DNA of 64,000 bases from assembly GCF_023065955.2 (NCBI RefSeq), contig NW_026622808.1, positions 37,398,475 through 37,462,474 of the forward strand, given 5' to 3'. Both the position numbers and the translations under genes were made by a program. Under the pieces are notes generated by a model. That model ran no database searches and was not told where the DNA came from. It was given only the letters and a program-made list of their open reading frames with translations. The stretch comes from Ursus arctos (Eukaryota > Chordata > Mammalia > Carnivora > Ursidae). Of the stretch, positions 11,267 to 22,524 are shown piece by piece; the stretch's first letter is position 1, and every line of letters starts with the position of its first letter.

Positions 11267-13421
11267 TGCTTTTATACCTTTTTAAAAATCAAATGACTCT
11301 TCGTGTGTCTATGTCCGGACTCTACGTTATTCAGTTGATGTATGTATCTATCCTTCCTCCAGTGTAAAGCTGTCTTGATTATTGTAGCATTTTATTAAAT
11401 CTTGAAATCAGGTCATCAGAATCCTTCACCTTTTTTTTTTTTTTTAACTTCTTCAAAATGTCTGTGTCTGTTCTAGTACATTTACCTTCCCATGTAAATT
11501 TTGAAGTAAGCTTGTCAGTTTCTACTAGAAAATCCTGCTGGGATTTTGTTTGCAATTGGGTTGGCTATATAGCTCAGTTTGAGAAGAATTAACATTAAAA
11601 CCCTACTTACTCTTTTAAATCGTAGACACTGTGTATCTCTCCAATTATTTAGGTCTTCTTTGATTTCTTTCATCAGTGTTTTATAGTTTTTAGCTTACAG
11701 ATTGTTCAAGTCGTTTGCTATAATTATATCAAAATATTTCCTGTTCTTTTGCTGCTGTGTTAGGTGAGACTTTTTTCATTTTGATTCCTAGTTCTTCATT
11801 GCTAGTATATAGAAATGATTGTTTTTTCAGTTGCTTGCATCCTGCCACATTGCTAAACTAATTTGTTCTACTTACTTTTTCTGTGGCTTCTTTAGGATTT
11901 TCTGTGTAGACAAATGATGTCATCAGTGCATAGAGACAATTATATGTGTATACTTTTTATTTCTTTTCTTGCCATATTGCCCTGGTTAGGTCCTCCAGAG
12001 TGATGTTGAAGAGGGAGGAGTGTGTGAGCAGACAAACCTCTCACGTCAATTCGCAGAGGGAAAGCATTTAGAATTTTATCAGTAGGTCTGATGATAGCTG
12101 TTAGCTTCATTAGATGCCCTTTATTAGGTTAAAGAAGTTCCATTTTCTTCCTAATTTTTTATCATGAAAGGACACAAAGGTTTCTTTTAAAAAATTGTCA
12201 ACGTTTTATATGACAATCATATAGTTTTCCTAGTTTAGTTTTTTAATATAGTATATTACATTGATTTTTGAATCTTGCACCGCCTCGCATTCCTGGAGTA
12301 AACCATACTTAGTCAAAGTGTATTATTCTTTTCATATGTTGCTGGATTAGAATTGCTAATATTATGTTGAGGCATTTTTGCTCTATGTTAATATGGTCTC
12401 TTGTCATATAATGTCCTTTTCTTGTAATATTGTTGTCTGATTTTGGTATCAGGATAATTCTGGCCTTATAAAGCAATGTGTGAAATGTTCTCTCTTTTAT
12501 GTTCTAGAAGATTTTAGTAGAGGCTGTATTATTTTTTCTTTAAATGTTCAGTAGAACTTCCCAGTGAAGACTTCTGCGCATGGAGATTCCATTGTAGGAA
12601 AATTTTTAACTACAAATTCCATTTATTTAATCAGTATAGCATTAATGAAATTGCCTCCCTCTTTTTGAGGCAACTTTGGTAGTTTGCATCTTTCAAGGAA
12701 TTTGTCTAGTCTGTCTATGTTGTCAAATTTAAGGACATGCTATTATTTTTTGTATTCTCTTATTACCCTTTTAATATGTATAGGGTCTCCTGATGTTTCT
12801 TTTTTCATAACTAATAGTTTTAGTTTGCGTCTTCTCTCTTTTTTACTTGATACTAGAAAAAACAGACTAGAGATTTATTAGTTTTGTAGACAATTTTAAA
12901 GAACCAGGTTTTAGTTTTCTTGTTTCTCTTTGGGTTTTGTTTTCAGTTTTATTGTTCTTCGAGCTTTCTTACTTACTTTGTCATCCTTGTTTTGAAATTT
13001 CTTTTTCTAGACAGTTTCTATGACAAAAACTTAGATTATTGATGTAAGAACTTTCTTCTTTTATAAAATAAGCATTTACTACTAGAAATCTTCCTTGAAG
13101 CACTTGTGTAACTGCATCCCACGGATATTTACTTGTGATAAATATTTATGTGTTGTGTATTTTATTTTTCATTAAATTCAAAATATTTTCTCATTTTCCC
13201 TGCAGCTTCCTTTCTGACCTTAGAGTTATTTAGAAGTGTGTTATTCAATTTCAGAATACTTGGGGATTTTCCAGAAATGTTTCTGTCACTGATTTTGGAT
13301 TTAATTTCCTTATGGTTTGGGAACATTCTTTGTATAATTTTCATCCTTTTAAATTTGCTGAGATTTGCTTTTTGACCCATAACATGATCTAATTTGGTGT
13401 ATGTTCTATATGCACTTGAAA

Positions 13422-13492
13422 ATACATATATATATTATATATATGAAAATATACAATATTTTCTATATATTATATATATATAATATATATAG
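13422..13492. repeat. (TA)n-rich microsatellite
   Basis: Runs of alternating TA with short interruptions, inside the old L1 block. It can fold back on itself and is likely length-variable. Confidence 0.9.
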
Positions 13493-14007
13493 TGCTGTTG
13501 TTGATTCAAGTGTTCTGTATATGTCAATTAGGTAAGGCTATTTTCTATATCTTTACTGTATTTCTGTCCACTTCCTCTATTGCTATCAAGAGAAGGATGT
13601 TGCAGTCTCCAACTAAAATCATGGATTACCATTTTTTCTTTTCAGTGTGCATTAGATTTTGGTTCATTTATTTTGACATATTTGGTTGTTAGATACATAC
13701 ACATATAGGATTGTTATGACTTTTGGTGAATTAACTCCTATCGTTTTGTGATGTCCCTCTTTAAGCTTGAAATATTCCTTGCACTGAAGTGTACTTTGTC
13801 TGATGTTAACGTAACTACCCCATCTTCGTTTTCTTTGGTAGTTTCATGATATGTCTTTTTCAATCTCTTCACTTTGAGCTTATCTGGGTGTTTATAATTA
13901 AAGTGAGTTTCTTGTGTACAGGATATAGTTGGATCCTACATTTTTATCTAGTATGTCAGTCTCTACTTTTTAACTGGTATGTTTCAGTTATTTATTTAGT
14001 TAGTTTA

Positions 14008-15033
14008 AGTTTTTATTTTAATTCCAGTTAGTTAACATACAGTGTTTTCTTAGTTTCAGGGGTACAATATAGTGGTTCAACAGTTACACGCATCACCTGG
14101 CGCTCATCACGACAAGTGCACTCCTTAATGCCCATCACCTGTTGAACCCATCCCCGCACCTCCTCTCTGGTAACCATCACTTTGTTCTCTATAGTTAAGA
14201 GTCTATTTCTTGGTTTGCCTCTCTCTTTTTTCTCCCTATGATTGTTTGTTTTCTTTCTTAAATTCCACATGAGTAAAATCATATGATATTTGTCTTTCTC
14301 TGACTGATTTCACGTAGCATTATACTCTCTAGCCCCCTCCATGTCATTGTAAATGGCAAGATTTCATTCTTTTTTATGGCTGAGTAATATTCCATTGTAT
14401 GTAAATACCAGATCTTCTTTATCCATTCATCAATTGTTGGACACTTGGGCTGCTTCCGTATCTTGGCTGTTGTAAATAATGCTACTGTAAACATAGGGGT
14501 GCATGTATCCCTTTGAAGTAGTATTCTTGTATTCTTTGGGTAAATACCCAGTAGTGCAATTGCTGGATCATAAGGTGGTTCTTTTTTTATCCTTTTGAGG
14601 AACCTCCATACTGTTTCCCCACAGTGGCTGCACCAGTTTGCATTCCCACCAGCAGGGCACGAGGGTTCCTTTTTCTCCAGATCCTTGCCAACACTTGTTG
14701 TTTCTTGTGTTATTTTAGCCATTCTACCAGGCGTGAGGTGGTATCTCATTGTGGTTTTGATTTGCATTTCCCTGATGACGAGTGATGTTGAGCATCTTTT
14801 CATGTGTCTACTGGCCATCTGTATGTCTTCTTTGAAGAAATGGCTGTTCGAGTCTTCTGCCCATTTTTTAATTGGATAATTCATTTTTTGGGTGTTGCAT
14901 TTTATAAGTTCTTTATATATTTTAGATACTAACCCTTTACCATACCTGTCATTTGCAAACATCTTCTCCCATTCCATAGGCTGCCTTTTAGTTTTGTTGA
15001 TTGTTCCCTTCACTACGCAGAAGCTTTTTACTT
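14008..15033 (-). mobile_element. Younger 5'-truncated L1, antisense, nested in the old L1
   Basis: The element holds the L1 3' UTR (about 14008-14280) and the C-terminal part of ORF2. The minus-strand frame 15013-14279 stays open for 244 codons and shows typical ORF2p C-terminal text, such as [35 protein letters not shown] and [20 protein letters not shown]. The frame ends early through a small shift after Glu-Ile-Ser-Gln. The upstream reverse transcriptase and endonuclease parts are absent, so it cannot be autonomous. It interrupts older L1 sequence that resumes after about 15033. Confidence 0.88.
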
Positions 15034-16037
15034 AGGTAATATATTTTTGATGGAGCTATTGATATGTTTGGCTTAAAATACGCCGTCTTCCTGGTTGTTT
15101 TCTGTTTGTTCCTCTTCTCCTGTTTTATTTCCTCTTTTCTAATCTATCTTCTTTTGTATTGTTTTATGATTCCAGTTTTTCCTGCTGCTGTCTTATTATT
15201 TATACCTTTTTTGGATTTCAAATGGTTGCAGTAAGGTTTACAACTTTCCTCTTCAATTTCTCAGGGGCTGCCTTCCAATAATATTAAATGATTTCATGTA
15301 TAGTGTCCATGCATTATGATAATATACTCCCAGTTCCCCTCTCCCATTTTAAGCCAGTCAATATTTCTTCTATATATTTTCTGACCTATTCCCTCTTTAT
15401 TTGTCTCCAGGATTCCAAATACATGTTTGTTAGACTTCTTGATACTGTCATCATTTATTAAGGTTCTGTTCATTTCAGATATTTTATTCTTTCGATTTTA
15501 AGATTTGTATATGGTTCGTTTACATAGTTTCTATGTTTCTACTGAAATTGCTCCATCTCTTTGCTCAATATATCCATGGCTTTAGGCTCATTAACATATA
15601 AGTATAAATAAATATATGACCTACATGGCTGCCATGTCTAATACCTGTGTCATATGTTGGTTTGTATTTCGTGACTAATTTTTCTTTTGATTTTTTTGTT
15701 ACATTTTACTGCTTCTTCACACCTATAGCAAATTTTCCACACTGGATATTGTGGATTATATATCATAGATGCCCCGGGTTTTGTTTTCTTCCTCTGGAAA
15801 CTGTTGTTTTATTGTACTATGCATTTACATTACCAGTGGATCACCTTGCTCTTTTGGTGTCTTGGTTCTAGACTTTCTTAGGTGACTCTATTTCATTTTT
15901 GCCTCTAACCCTGGGATATAGTGTTTACTGCTTTAGAACTTCCTGCCTTGGCCATCTATAGAATTTGACCATGCTAGTTAAAAATGGTATACAGGTGTCA
16001 CCCCAGGTCAACTAAACATTCAAAATTTTAAAATTTT

Positions 16038-16218
16038 GGGGCACCTGGGTGGCTCAGTCGGTTAAACATCTGGCTTTTGGTTTTGGTTCAGGTTATGATC
16101 TCGGGGTCCTGGGATAGGGCCCCACGTTGAGCTCCGCATTCAGCGTTAAGTCTGCTTGTCCCTCTTCCTCTGCTCTCTCCCTCTCTCTCTCTCTCTCATA
16201 AATAAAATCTTTTTAAAA
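16038..16218 (+). mobile_element. Can-SINE, older type
   Basis: Starts ggggcacctgggtggctc, has the older ctcggggtcctgggat core and ends with aataaaatcttttt. Tail and duplication are less clear than in other copies. Confidence 0.9.
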
Positions 16219-17402
16219 ACAACTTTTAAATGTTAATATTTTGAGTCTAAACAACTCTTTTCCCTTTTTATAAGAAAAATCTGCTTCCTTAGAGTTGGCA
16301 TAGGAGAAGCTAAAGGAGGAAGAAGATGATGGTTACAAATGACCCGAGTCTATTATCTCAGGCTGGAGAAATTAAAGAGTTTTGTACAAGGTGGAAACAA
16401 TGATGTGATTTTGGAATGTTAATTTGGGAAGGGAAGTCACTTCTGATATAGGAAAACTAAGGCTGAGAGAAGGAAGGGGACAATAGGTGACAAATACATG
16501 GTTGGCCTATTAGTTTCACTTGGAGAACTTGATTCAACTCCACTGACTTGAACCAGTCAGCTTTGTATTATCTCCCACCTCCTCGAGTGTATTCCTCCCC
16601 TCTATTTCAAATTGCTATTCTCTGTGTGGAAATGGGAGATTAGTTCTGATTTTTGTTCTGGGAGACATTTCCCCCCCTCTGTGTTGGAGTATATCACCAA
16701 TCATCAGATAAATTGGTGTGAACACCGATGTTTAAAATTGAGAACATTGCCTTTCATACAGTGTTTCTGGAATACATCTGTCTCTCTTGAAATTTCCCTA
16801 TGGCTGTAAGTCTCCACCTCAGTGCTCGTACTCTTCAAAATGAAAAATCTTGCTATTTTGTGATAAGAGACTGTTGGATAGGCATGGGAATTATTAGAAG
16901 CACTGGCTTCAGAAGTTAGATCAGAAAATATAGCATACTACGTAATTTCTCTGACTCTCTCCCTGGGACATTGATTCAAAGCTACAAGATATGGAATTCG
17001 GAAAGCTTAGAGCCAGAATAGAAAGACGTGGATTCAGCCTTTATTTCAATCAGTGAAAACGTATTGATCTTCACCTGTAGACCAAGCAGTTTTAAAGCCG
17101 ATATGATAGCGGCATTCAGAGAGGCTTCCTTGTTGGCACTCACCCTAAGGAGGTACGGTCACACTGGGCACATGGAAGAGAACAGCAAGACTACTCAACT
17201 AAGGAGGTATTCCCATGTGCTTTCGATTAGTGATTTTGGAGAAATCTCACTCTGAGTTTACTATTTCTAGTAGTTTGCAAGTGAGATTACAGAGAAAATG
17301 TTGATCACTGAGACCTAGTTTTCTAAATATGTGTGTCTATAGTCTAAAACATAGAAAGTTGTTATCCCATGCTTCTTGGTTCTTATTAAAATGCAATTCC
17401 TT
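16219..17402. other. Unique intronic DNA, nothing recognised
   Basis: No protein family, repeat or RNA gene recognised. Short open frames (16612-16809, 17028-17255) look random. Confidence 0.45.
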
Positions 17403-17403
17403 C

Positions 17404-17591
17404 GGTGCCTGGGTGGCTCAGCCAGTTAGGCGTCTGCCTTTGGCTCGGGTCATGATCTTGGGGTCCTGGGATTGAGCCCAATGTTGGACTCTGCTCAGCA
17501 AAGAGTCTGCTTCCCCCTCTCACTCTCACTCTGTGCTCTCCCTCCCTCCCTCCCTCTCTCTCTCAAATATATTTTAAAAATGTAAAAAAAA
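17404..17591 (+). mobile_element. Can-SINE, older type
   Basis: Starts ggtgcctgggtggctcag. The core is cttggggtcctgggattgag, followed by a (ccct)n tract. Flanked by aatgcaattcctt and attgcaattccta. Confidence 0.92.
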
Positions 17592-17684
17592 ATTGCAATT
17601 CCTACTCATTGTAGGAAACTGAACCATAGAGAAATGTATGAAGAAAAAAATAAAATCACAGGCAATGTCACTACTCAGAACCGA

Positions 17685-17835
17685 GGCAGGGAATTTACAT
17701 GCTTCAACTCTAAAGCCAGGTGGCCTGGATTTGAATCCCAGCTCCATGTCTGATTAGCCTAATACCCTCTGGGAAGTTACCTGGTTTCCTCATCTGTAAA
17801 CTGGGGATAAGGAGAAATGTTTAAACAGTGCTTTA
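17685..17835 (+). mobile_element. MIR SINE
   Basis: Contains tggatttgaatcccagctcc followed by the tcctcatctgtaaactgggg motif, both hallmarks of MIR in the sense orientation. Confidence 0.85.
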
Positions 17836-18289
17836 TTTCCTTCAGTCTTTTTTTTTTTTTTTCTATGCAGAAGTGGCCCCATACTTAGCCTAATTTTTTC
17901 TTGCCCCTAACTTACTATGCTGGACAAAATGCTTTTTTTCATGTAATGCAAGATGTCCAATCTTTTAGAAAACAAGTATTGATGGTCAGAGTCTGACTTT
18001 GCCAGAACACTTAAAATTAGATATTTAATTTCCCCAGTGAATTCCTTACACTTTTGAGTCTATTCGGGCCTCCTGGTGGTTCATTATGATGTTGCTCTAT
18101 TTTGCTCAATGAATGTGACAATTCGCACGGGGATAGTGGAAAACAGTGTAAAGCTAGTTAATGGGAAATTATAACTGGTGAGCCCAAGGTCATGTTCAAA
18201 GGGCCCCTGAAGATCTAGAGACAGAGTCTCTGCTCTGAGTTGTGGCACGCCTACACTTCTCCGCAGGAGATTTTGTTGTTCGATGGGTA

Positions 18290-18530
18290 AGATGGCAGGC
18301 TGTAAAGTCTGACAGCTTACATCCAGACCATGGCTCTGAAACCTCTTACCTGTGCTATCTTAAACCAAGACGGGTCCAAATTACTGGAGTTCCTTAATTA
18401 ATTAATTAAAGTGCCCCTTTAATTTAGGGATAACATCACCTGGCTCATGGAGCTGTTGTGCGGTTTTCAGCAGAAGACCTTCACTTCCTGCACAGGGCGA
18501 GTGCTCAGTACGGGGTGGCTGCTGATGACT
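18290..18530 (+). mobile_element. Diverged MIR
   Basis: Order of weak MIR-like blocks (gcaggctgtaaagtctgaca, ggataacatcacctggctca, agtgctcagta). An aattaattaatta insertion lies in the middle. Low similarity, so the call is tentative. Confidence 0.45.
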
Positions 18531-18539
18531 GGGGTGGTA

Positions 18540-21238
18540 GTAAGGGTGATGATGCCGGCGATCCGTTCCAGTGTCATGGCGAACACGAAGGTTTGATACT
18601 TGGATCCTTGGTGGGTTGTAGTACTTGGAAACGTTTCACATCTCGAAGCTTGCATCAGTGAAGATGGTAACTCTCTGAGCTGGTGTCAGGATTAAAGTGG
18701 ACTGCGTGAGAAAGTGTTCGGCGCAAGGCAAACCCTCTCTACGGGTTAGCTCTTATTCTCATTATTTATAACAACAGACACTACTGGTTCCAGTGAAAAT
18801 ATTGAATAAAGTCCTTACTCTTCTTAGGGGACTAGAAGAAAATGGTTCCTGTCATAATTAAGAGGATTTACTGAAGACTCTAGTACAAAAAAATACCAAG
18901 GTTGGAAAAGAGCTCTTGTTGTTGGCTCTGTTGAGAGTCTCTTCTTCTAGAATGAGAAAAGCAAGCCGGGTCCCTCTTGCTTTTGATTCTATGGGGCTCT
19001 CCCACCCAGATTTCAAACACAGAATACCATTCCTTACCACCTGCTTTGTGCCGGTAATGCCAAAGGACTTCCCGCCGAAGTTGTTTTTGGCTCTGGGTCG
19101 GCACCGACAATCTCAACAAATCCTTGGTGGGGCTGAGGGGTGGAAGTCATTGTTACGGCTCTTTTGACTCATTCTGTCCCCAGTATGGTAAATACCGCCA
19201 CCACAGGACACTGCGCCTTGTAGACAAAGCAGGCCTTGGGCTTTTCGTGTGCGATCCTCGTCAGCAAGTCGCAAATGGAATGCCATAATGTGTCCATTGT
19301 ATATAATTTTGAATAAGTAAGTATAACAAGGACAATAGGCTTACTCCATCTAATCTCAGCTCTTAACGGTGAAAACATAGCACATTTCTTATGCTGGTGG
19401 AATGGAGCAGGAGAAGCCTACACCAGTCTGGTTCCTGGCAGGCCATCCGAGGTACGCTTGGTGGGAACCAACCTGATGGCTTCTGAGCTCAACTCCCTAA
19501 AGCCTAAGTTTCCCAGCTACAATCTGACCAGGCAACATGTTGACCACCATAAGGAATTTAGGTGTGCATCAACTCGTATTCTTTCACTATAAATAAAAGA
19601 AAGCTCCCACTCCAGCAAGCTTAAACAATAAAGTGAGAAGCTGAGAGACAGGCTTCAGGTAAGGCTTGCTCCAGTTTCCCAAAGGCTTGTCACCAAGACT
19701 TAGGTTTTGTCTTTGCATTTTCCAGTAGACATGCCCATTCAGGAGCACAGGAAAGCTGCCAGGGGCTCCTAAGGCTGAAAGCTTCCTTGCTCTCCAGTGT
19801 TGGGAGTAGAAATAAGAGTTCTGGGTTTCAGTCTGATTGGAATACCTCAGGTGCAATGCCCACCTGAACCAGTCCCTTTCTTCAGGGGAAGGAATTGTAC
19901 CAATCAGCTTAGGCTCGGGTAACAGGCCTGGGCAGGGCTAGCTCTTCAGAAGCACCTGGGCTGCCTGGAGGAAGGGCGGATTCTTGAACAGAGTAGGATA
20001 TTGGTATCAAAAGAAGGGAGATTAGATATCAAAGAGAACTGCTTTAGAGCACTGGGGCAGGGCCCTCTTTTTTCTGAAATCAACCGGAAGCAAGGAGGCT
20101 TGGATCTCGCAGAGTCCTTAGAATTAGCCATTCTGAGCTGCTGAAACCTTGTACCACATTCTGCACAACTCATTGGCCAGGGAACTTGTGCTACTTTGAA
20201 TTATTTTTTTATCTTTGACAATTTTTTTCATCATTACTCAGTGAACTTTAGTACTGAGCCAATGCATAGAAAACAAAATAAAGGTCTGTGTCTTGTTCTC
20301 AGAAGTCTAACAGGAGACAAAACCACCTGAACCAAAAAATAAGATAGCTCCCTGTCTGGCTATCTAGAGGGACGAAGGAAGGGGATGAGAAAGGGAAGGA
20401 GCTAGAGAGGGAGGCAGAAGAAGGAAAGAAAGAAAGGAAGAAGAGACACTAGCTGGCTTCCTCATGGTATGGCATTATTGAGTAAATCTATCCCTCCTGC
20501 CGCCAACCCTAGAATAAGCTACATCAAGGAACCCACGGGGGAGCAGCAGCTAGGTGGCCAATCAGCTCCTAAAATTTGAAACATCTGCCTTTGTGACTTT
20601 TGATTTGAGCTCCTCTTGGAAAACATTTTTTTTTCTTTGTTTATTCATGGCTTCTTAATGTGTCTATCCTCTGCGTCCTATCAGACACCCACAGGGGCCT
20701 CCTGAAACTCAGTTTTAGCTGCTCTAGAGGCTAACTTCCATGTATTTCCCTGGGTTACCAAAAGAGAACTTTCTACAGGTTCCATAGCTTACAGTTTTCA
20801 GACCATTGCAAATGTTGCCTAGGGGAAAGTGCCTATCCTTCCATCCCTTTCCAGTTGGTGGTAGAAGGGTAGTAACATGGCTCTGAGCATCCCGTTTCAC
20901 GTGCATTTGGAAGTGTATGTGTCTTACGTATGTGGATGATGCAGGTGTCTACAATATGTCATGGGAACGTGGGAGACATGCTTCCCTAAGACGGAGAGCT
21001 CTCTATGGAGAAGGCAACATTCAGTAAGTCTCTTAGAACTGAGTCCGTGTTCTTTGCAACACTCAGAGCCTTGCCGGTTCCTGAGCCAGCAGCATCAGCA
21101 CTACCTGGGAGCAGGTGAGAAAGGCAAATTCATTGCCCCCACTCTAGAGCCACTGAACAGAATGTGCGTTTCAACAAGATCCTCGGGTCATCCGTAAGCG
21201 TGGTAGGTTTGAAGAGCACTCCTTCAGATCAGTAGGGC
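18540..21238. other. Unique intronic DNA with a purine tract
   Basis: No gene seen. A purine-rich tract (GGAAG/GAAA type) lies at 20366-20447. Several 60-90 codon open frames on both strands lack any recognisable family or shared frame. Confidence 0.5.
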
Positions 21239-21239
21239 C

Positions 21240-21420
21240 TCAGCCTTGGCAGACAGTGGAATCACTTGAGTAGCTTAAAAAAATACACATGCCTTGGCTC
21301 TACATTCCAGATCCATATAATTTGTTTTCTGTGTGGCCCAGGCATCAGTTGAAAAGACAGAACAAAATAAAACAAGCTCCTTGGGTGATTCTAATGAGCT
21401 CTGTCCGGGTCTCAGCACTG
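21240..21420 (+). mobile_element. MER5A/B-like DNA transposon relic
   Basis: The order gtggaatcacttgagtagc, a ccttggctctacattccag block, and ccttgggtgattctaatgag resembles MER5-type hAT-Charlie elements. Confidence 0.6.
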
Positions 21421-21724
21421 AGGGAGAAGAAGCGTGATGCACTCAAGGGCCCATGGCAGTGCGCATGGCTGGTGGTGCGAAAGAAGGTGGCCTAGGGGTT
21501 GGGGCAGTTGAATGCATCAGGCTGGAGAGAGAGGCAGCTGGACCGTACAGGCTCTCGTTTGCTTCCCTCACGGGCACACCATTGCGTCGATGCTAAGGAG
21601 CCGTGGAAGGGTACAAAGTCGGGGATGGAGGGGTCAGCCTTGCATTTGGGAAGTATTATCCCACCTCAAGAATGGAGAGGGGCTTGCGGCAGGGAAGCCA
21701 GTTGAAAGGTGTGCTAAAAATGAG

Positions 21725-22125
21725 ACAGGTTGGGAGGGCCGGCTACATAATTTGCAGGGCCCAGTACAAAATGCAAATGTGAGCTGCTGCTTCAAAAAGG
21801 AGGAGCAAAGTGTTATTAAATGTACCGAAACGGTAAAACATTTTCCTTCTTTCTGTCTCTCTTGACCTGTCATGCCACTTTTTCTTTGCTATTTGATCTT
21901 GGGCTCCCTCAGACACAGGGCCTCTGGCTGGCAAGTGAAGACCCTCAGAGGCACCCCCAGGTCCTGCCCCCATGACTCCAGGGTGTGCAGCCTGCAGGCT
22001 GCTTGGTGCCCATGTCCTACTCAGAGAAATAGTTAAGAATGGAAATTTAAAGATAAAATTAAGAATTTCAAGATAGTACCGCAGAGTAGTAAACCGTCAC
22101 TGACAAGCCCTTCTGAGCATAGGTC
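21725..22125 (+). mobile_element. Old interspersed repeat, family not named
   Basis: The blocks ggctacataatttgcagggc, cagtacaaaatgcaaatgtg and aagaatttcaagatagtacc recur widely in mammalian genomes in my memory. I cannot give a reliable family name. Not a gene. Confidence 0.5.
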
Positions 22126-22327
22126 CCTGGTGACCACACTGGTGCTCGCCCATGAGGCTGGCCCTGAGCCGTGGCAGATGGGAGGGTGGGCTTGAGCCGT
22201 ATTGAGGTGATGGCCAAATCAGCACGTGGTGACCTTCAAAGAGGACCACGCCGTGAATCACGGCAAGATCTCTGGTTTGCGTGATTGATAGACGATAGAC
22301 ATTGGTACTGTTAAGAGATCCAGGGAA

Positions 22328-22510
22328 GGGGCGCCTGGGTGGCACAGCGGTTAAGCGTCTGCCTTCGGCTCAGGGCGTGATCCCGGCGTTATGAGATCGA
22401 GCCCCACATCAGGCTCCTCTGCTATGAGCCTGCTTCTTCCTCTCCCACTCCCCCTGCTTGTGTTCCCTCTCTCGCTGGCTGTCTCTATAAAAAAAAAGAG
22501 AGAGAGAGAG
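22328..22510 (+). mobile_element. Can-SINE, young type, with a (GA)n tail
   Basis: Normal head and CT-rich part, but the usual aataaataaa tail is missing. After gctgtctctata there is a short A-run and then (GA)n up to the duplication. Target-site duplication agagatccagggaa at 22314-22327 and 22511-22524. Confidence 0.93.
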
Positions 22511-22524
22511 AGAGATCCAGGGAA

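Larger units (their letters stand above)
9740..16015 (-). mobile_element. Long old L1, antisense, carrying nested insertions
   Basis: About 6.3 kb of L1-derived sequence in reverse orientation. The 3' UTR starts on the left (ccctttttggtgtagagtcc). ORF2 relics follow: the catttgggcagcttgga block, the gtatctctccaattatttag block, the gtcctccagagtgatgttga block and others. The 5'-side part continues past 15033 to about 16015. All frames are heavily broken. Insertions within it are a Can-SINE (11071-11266) and a younger L1 (about 14008-15033). The left and right parts may come from more than one element. Confidence 0.75.

Noticed and set aside
14279..15013. 244-codon frame as a host gene
   Set aside because: It is the C-terminus of L1 ORF2p in a truncated retrotransposon.
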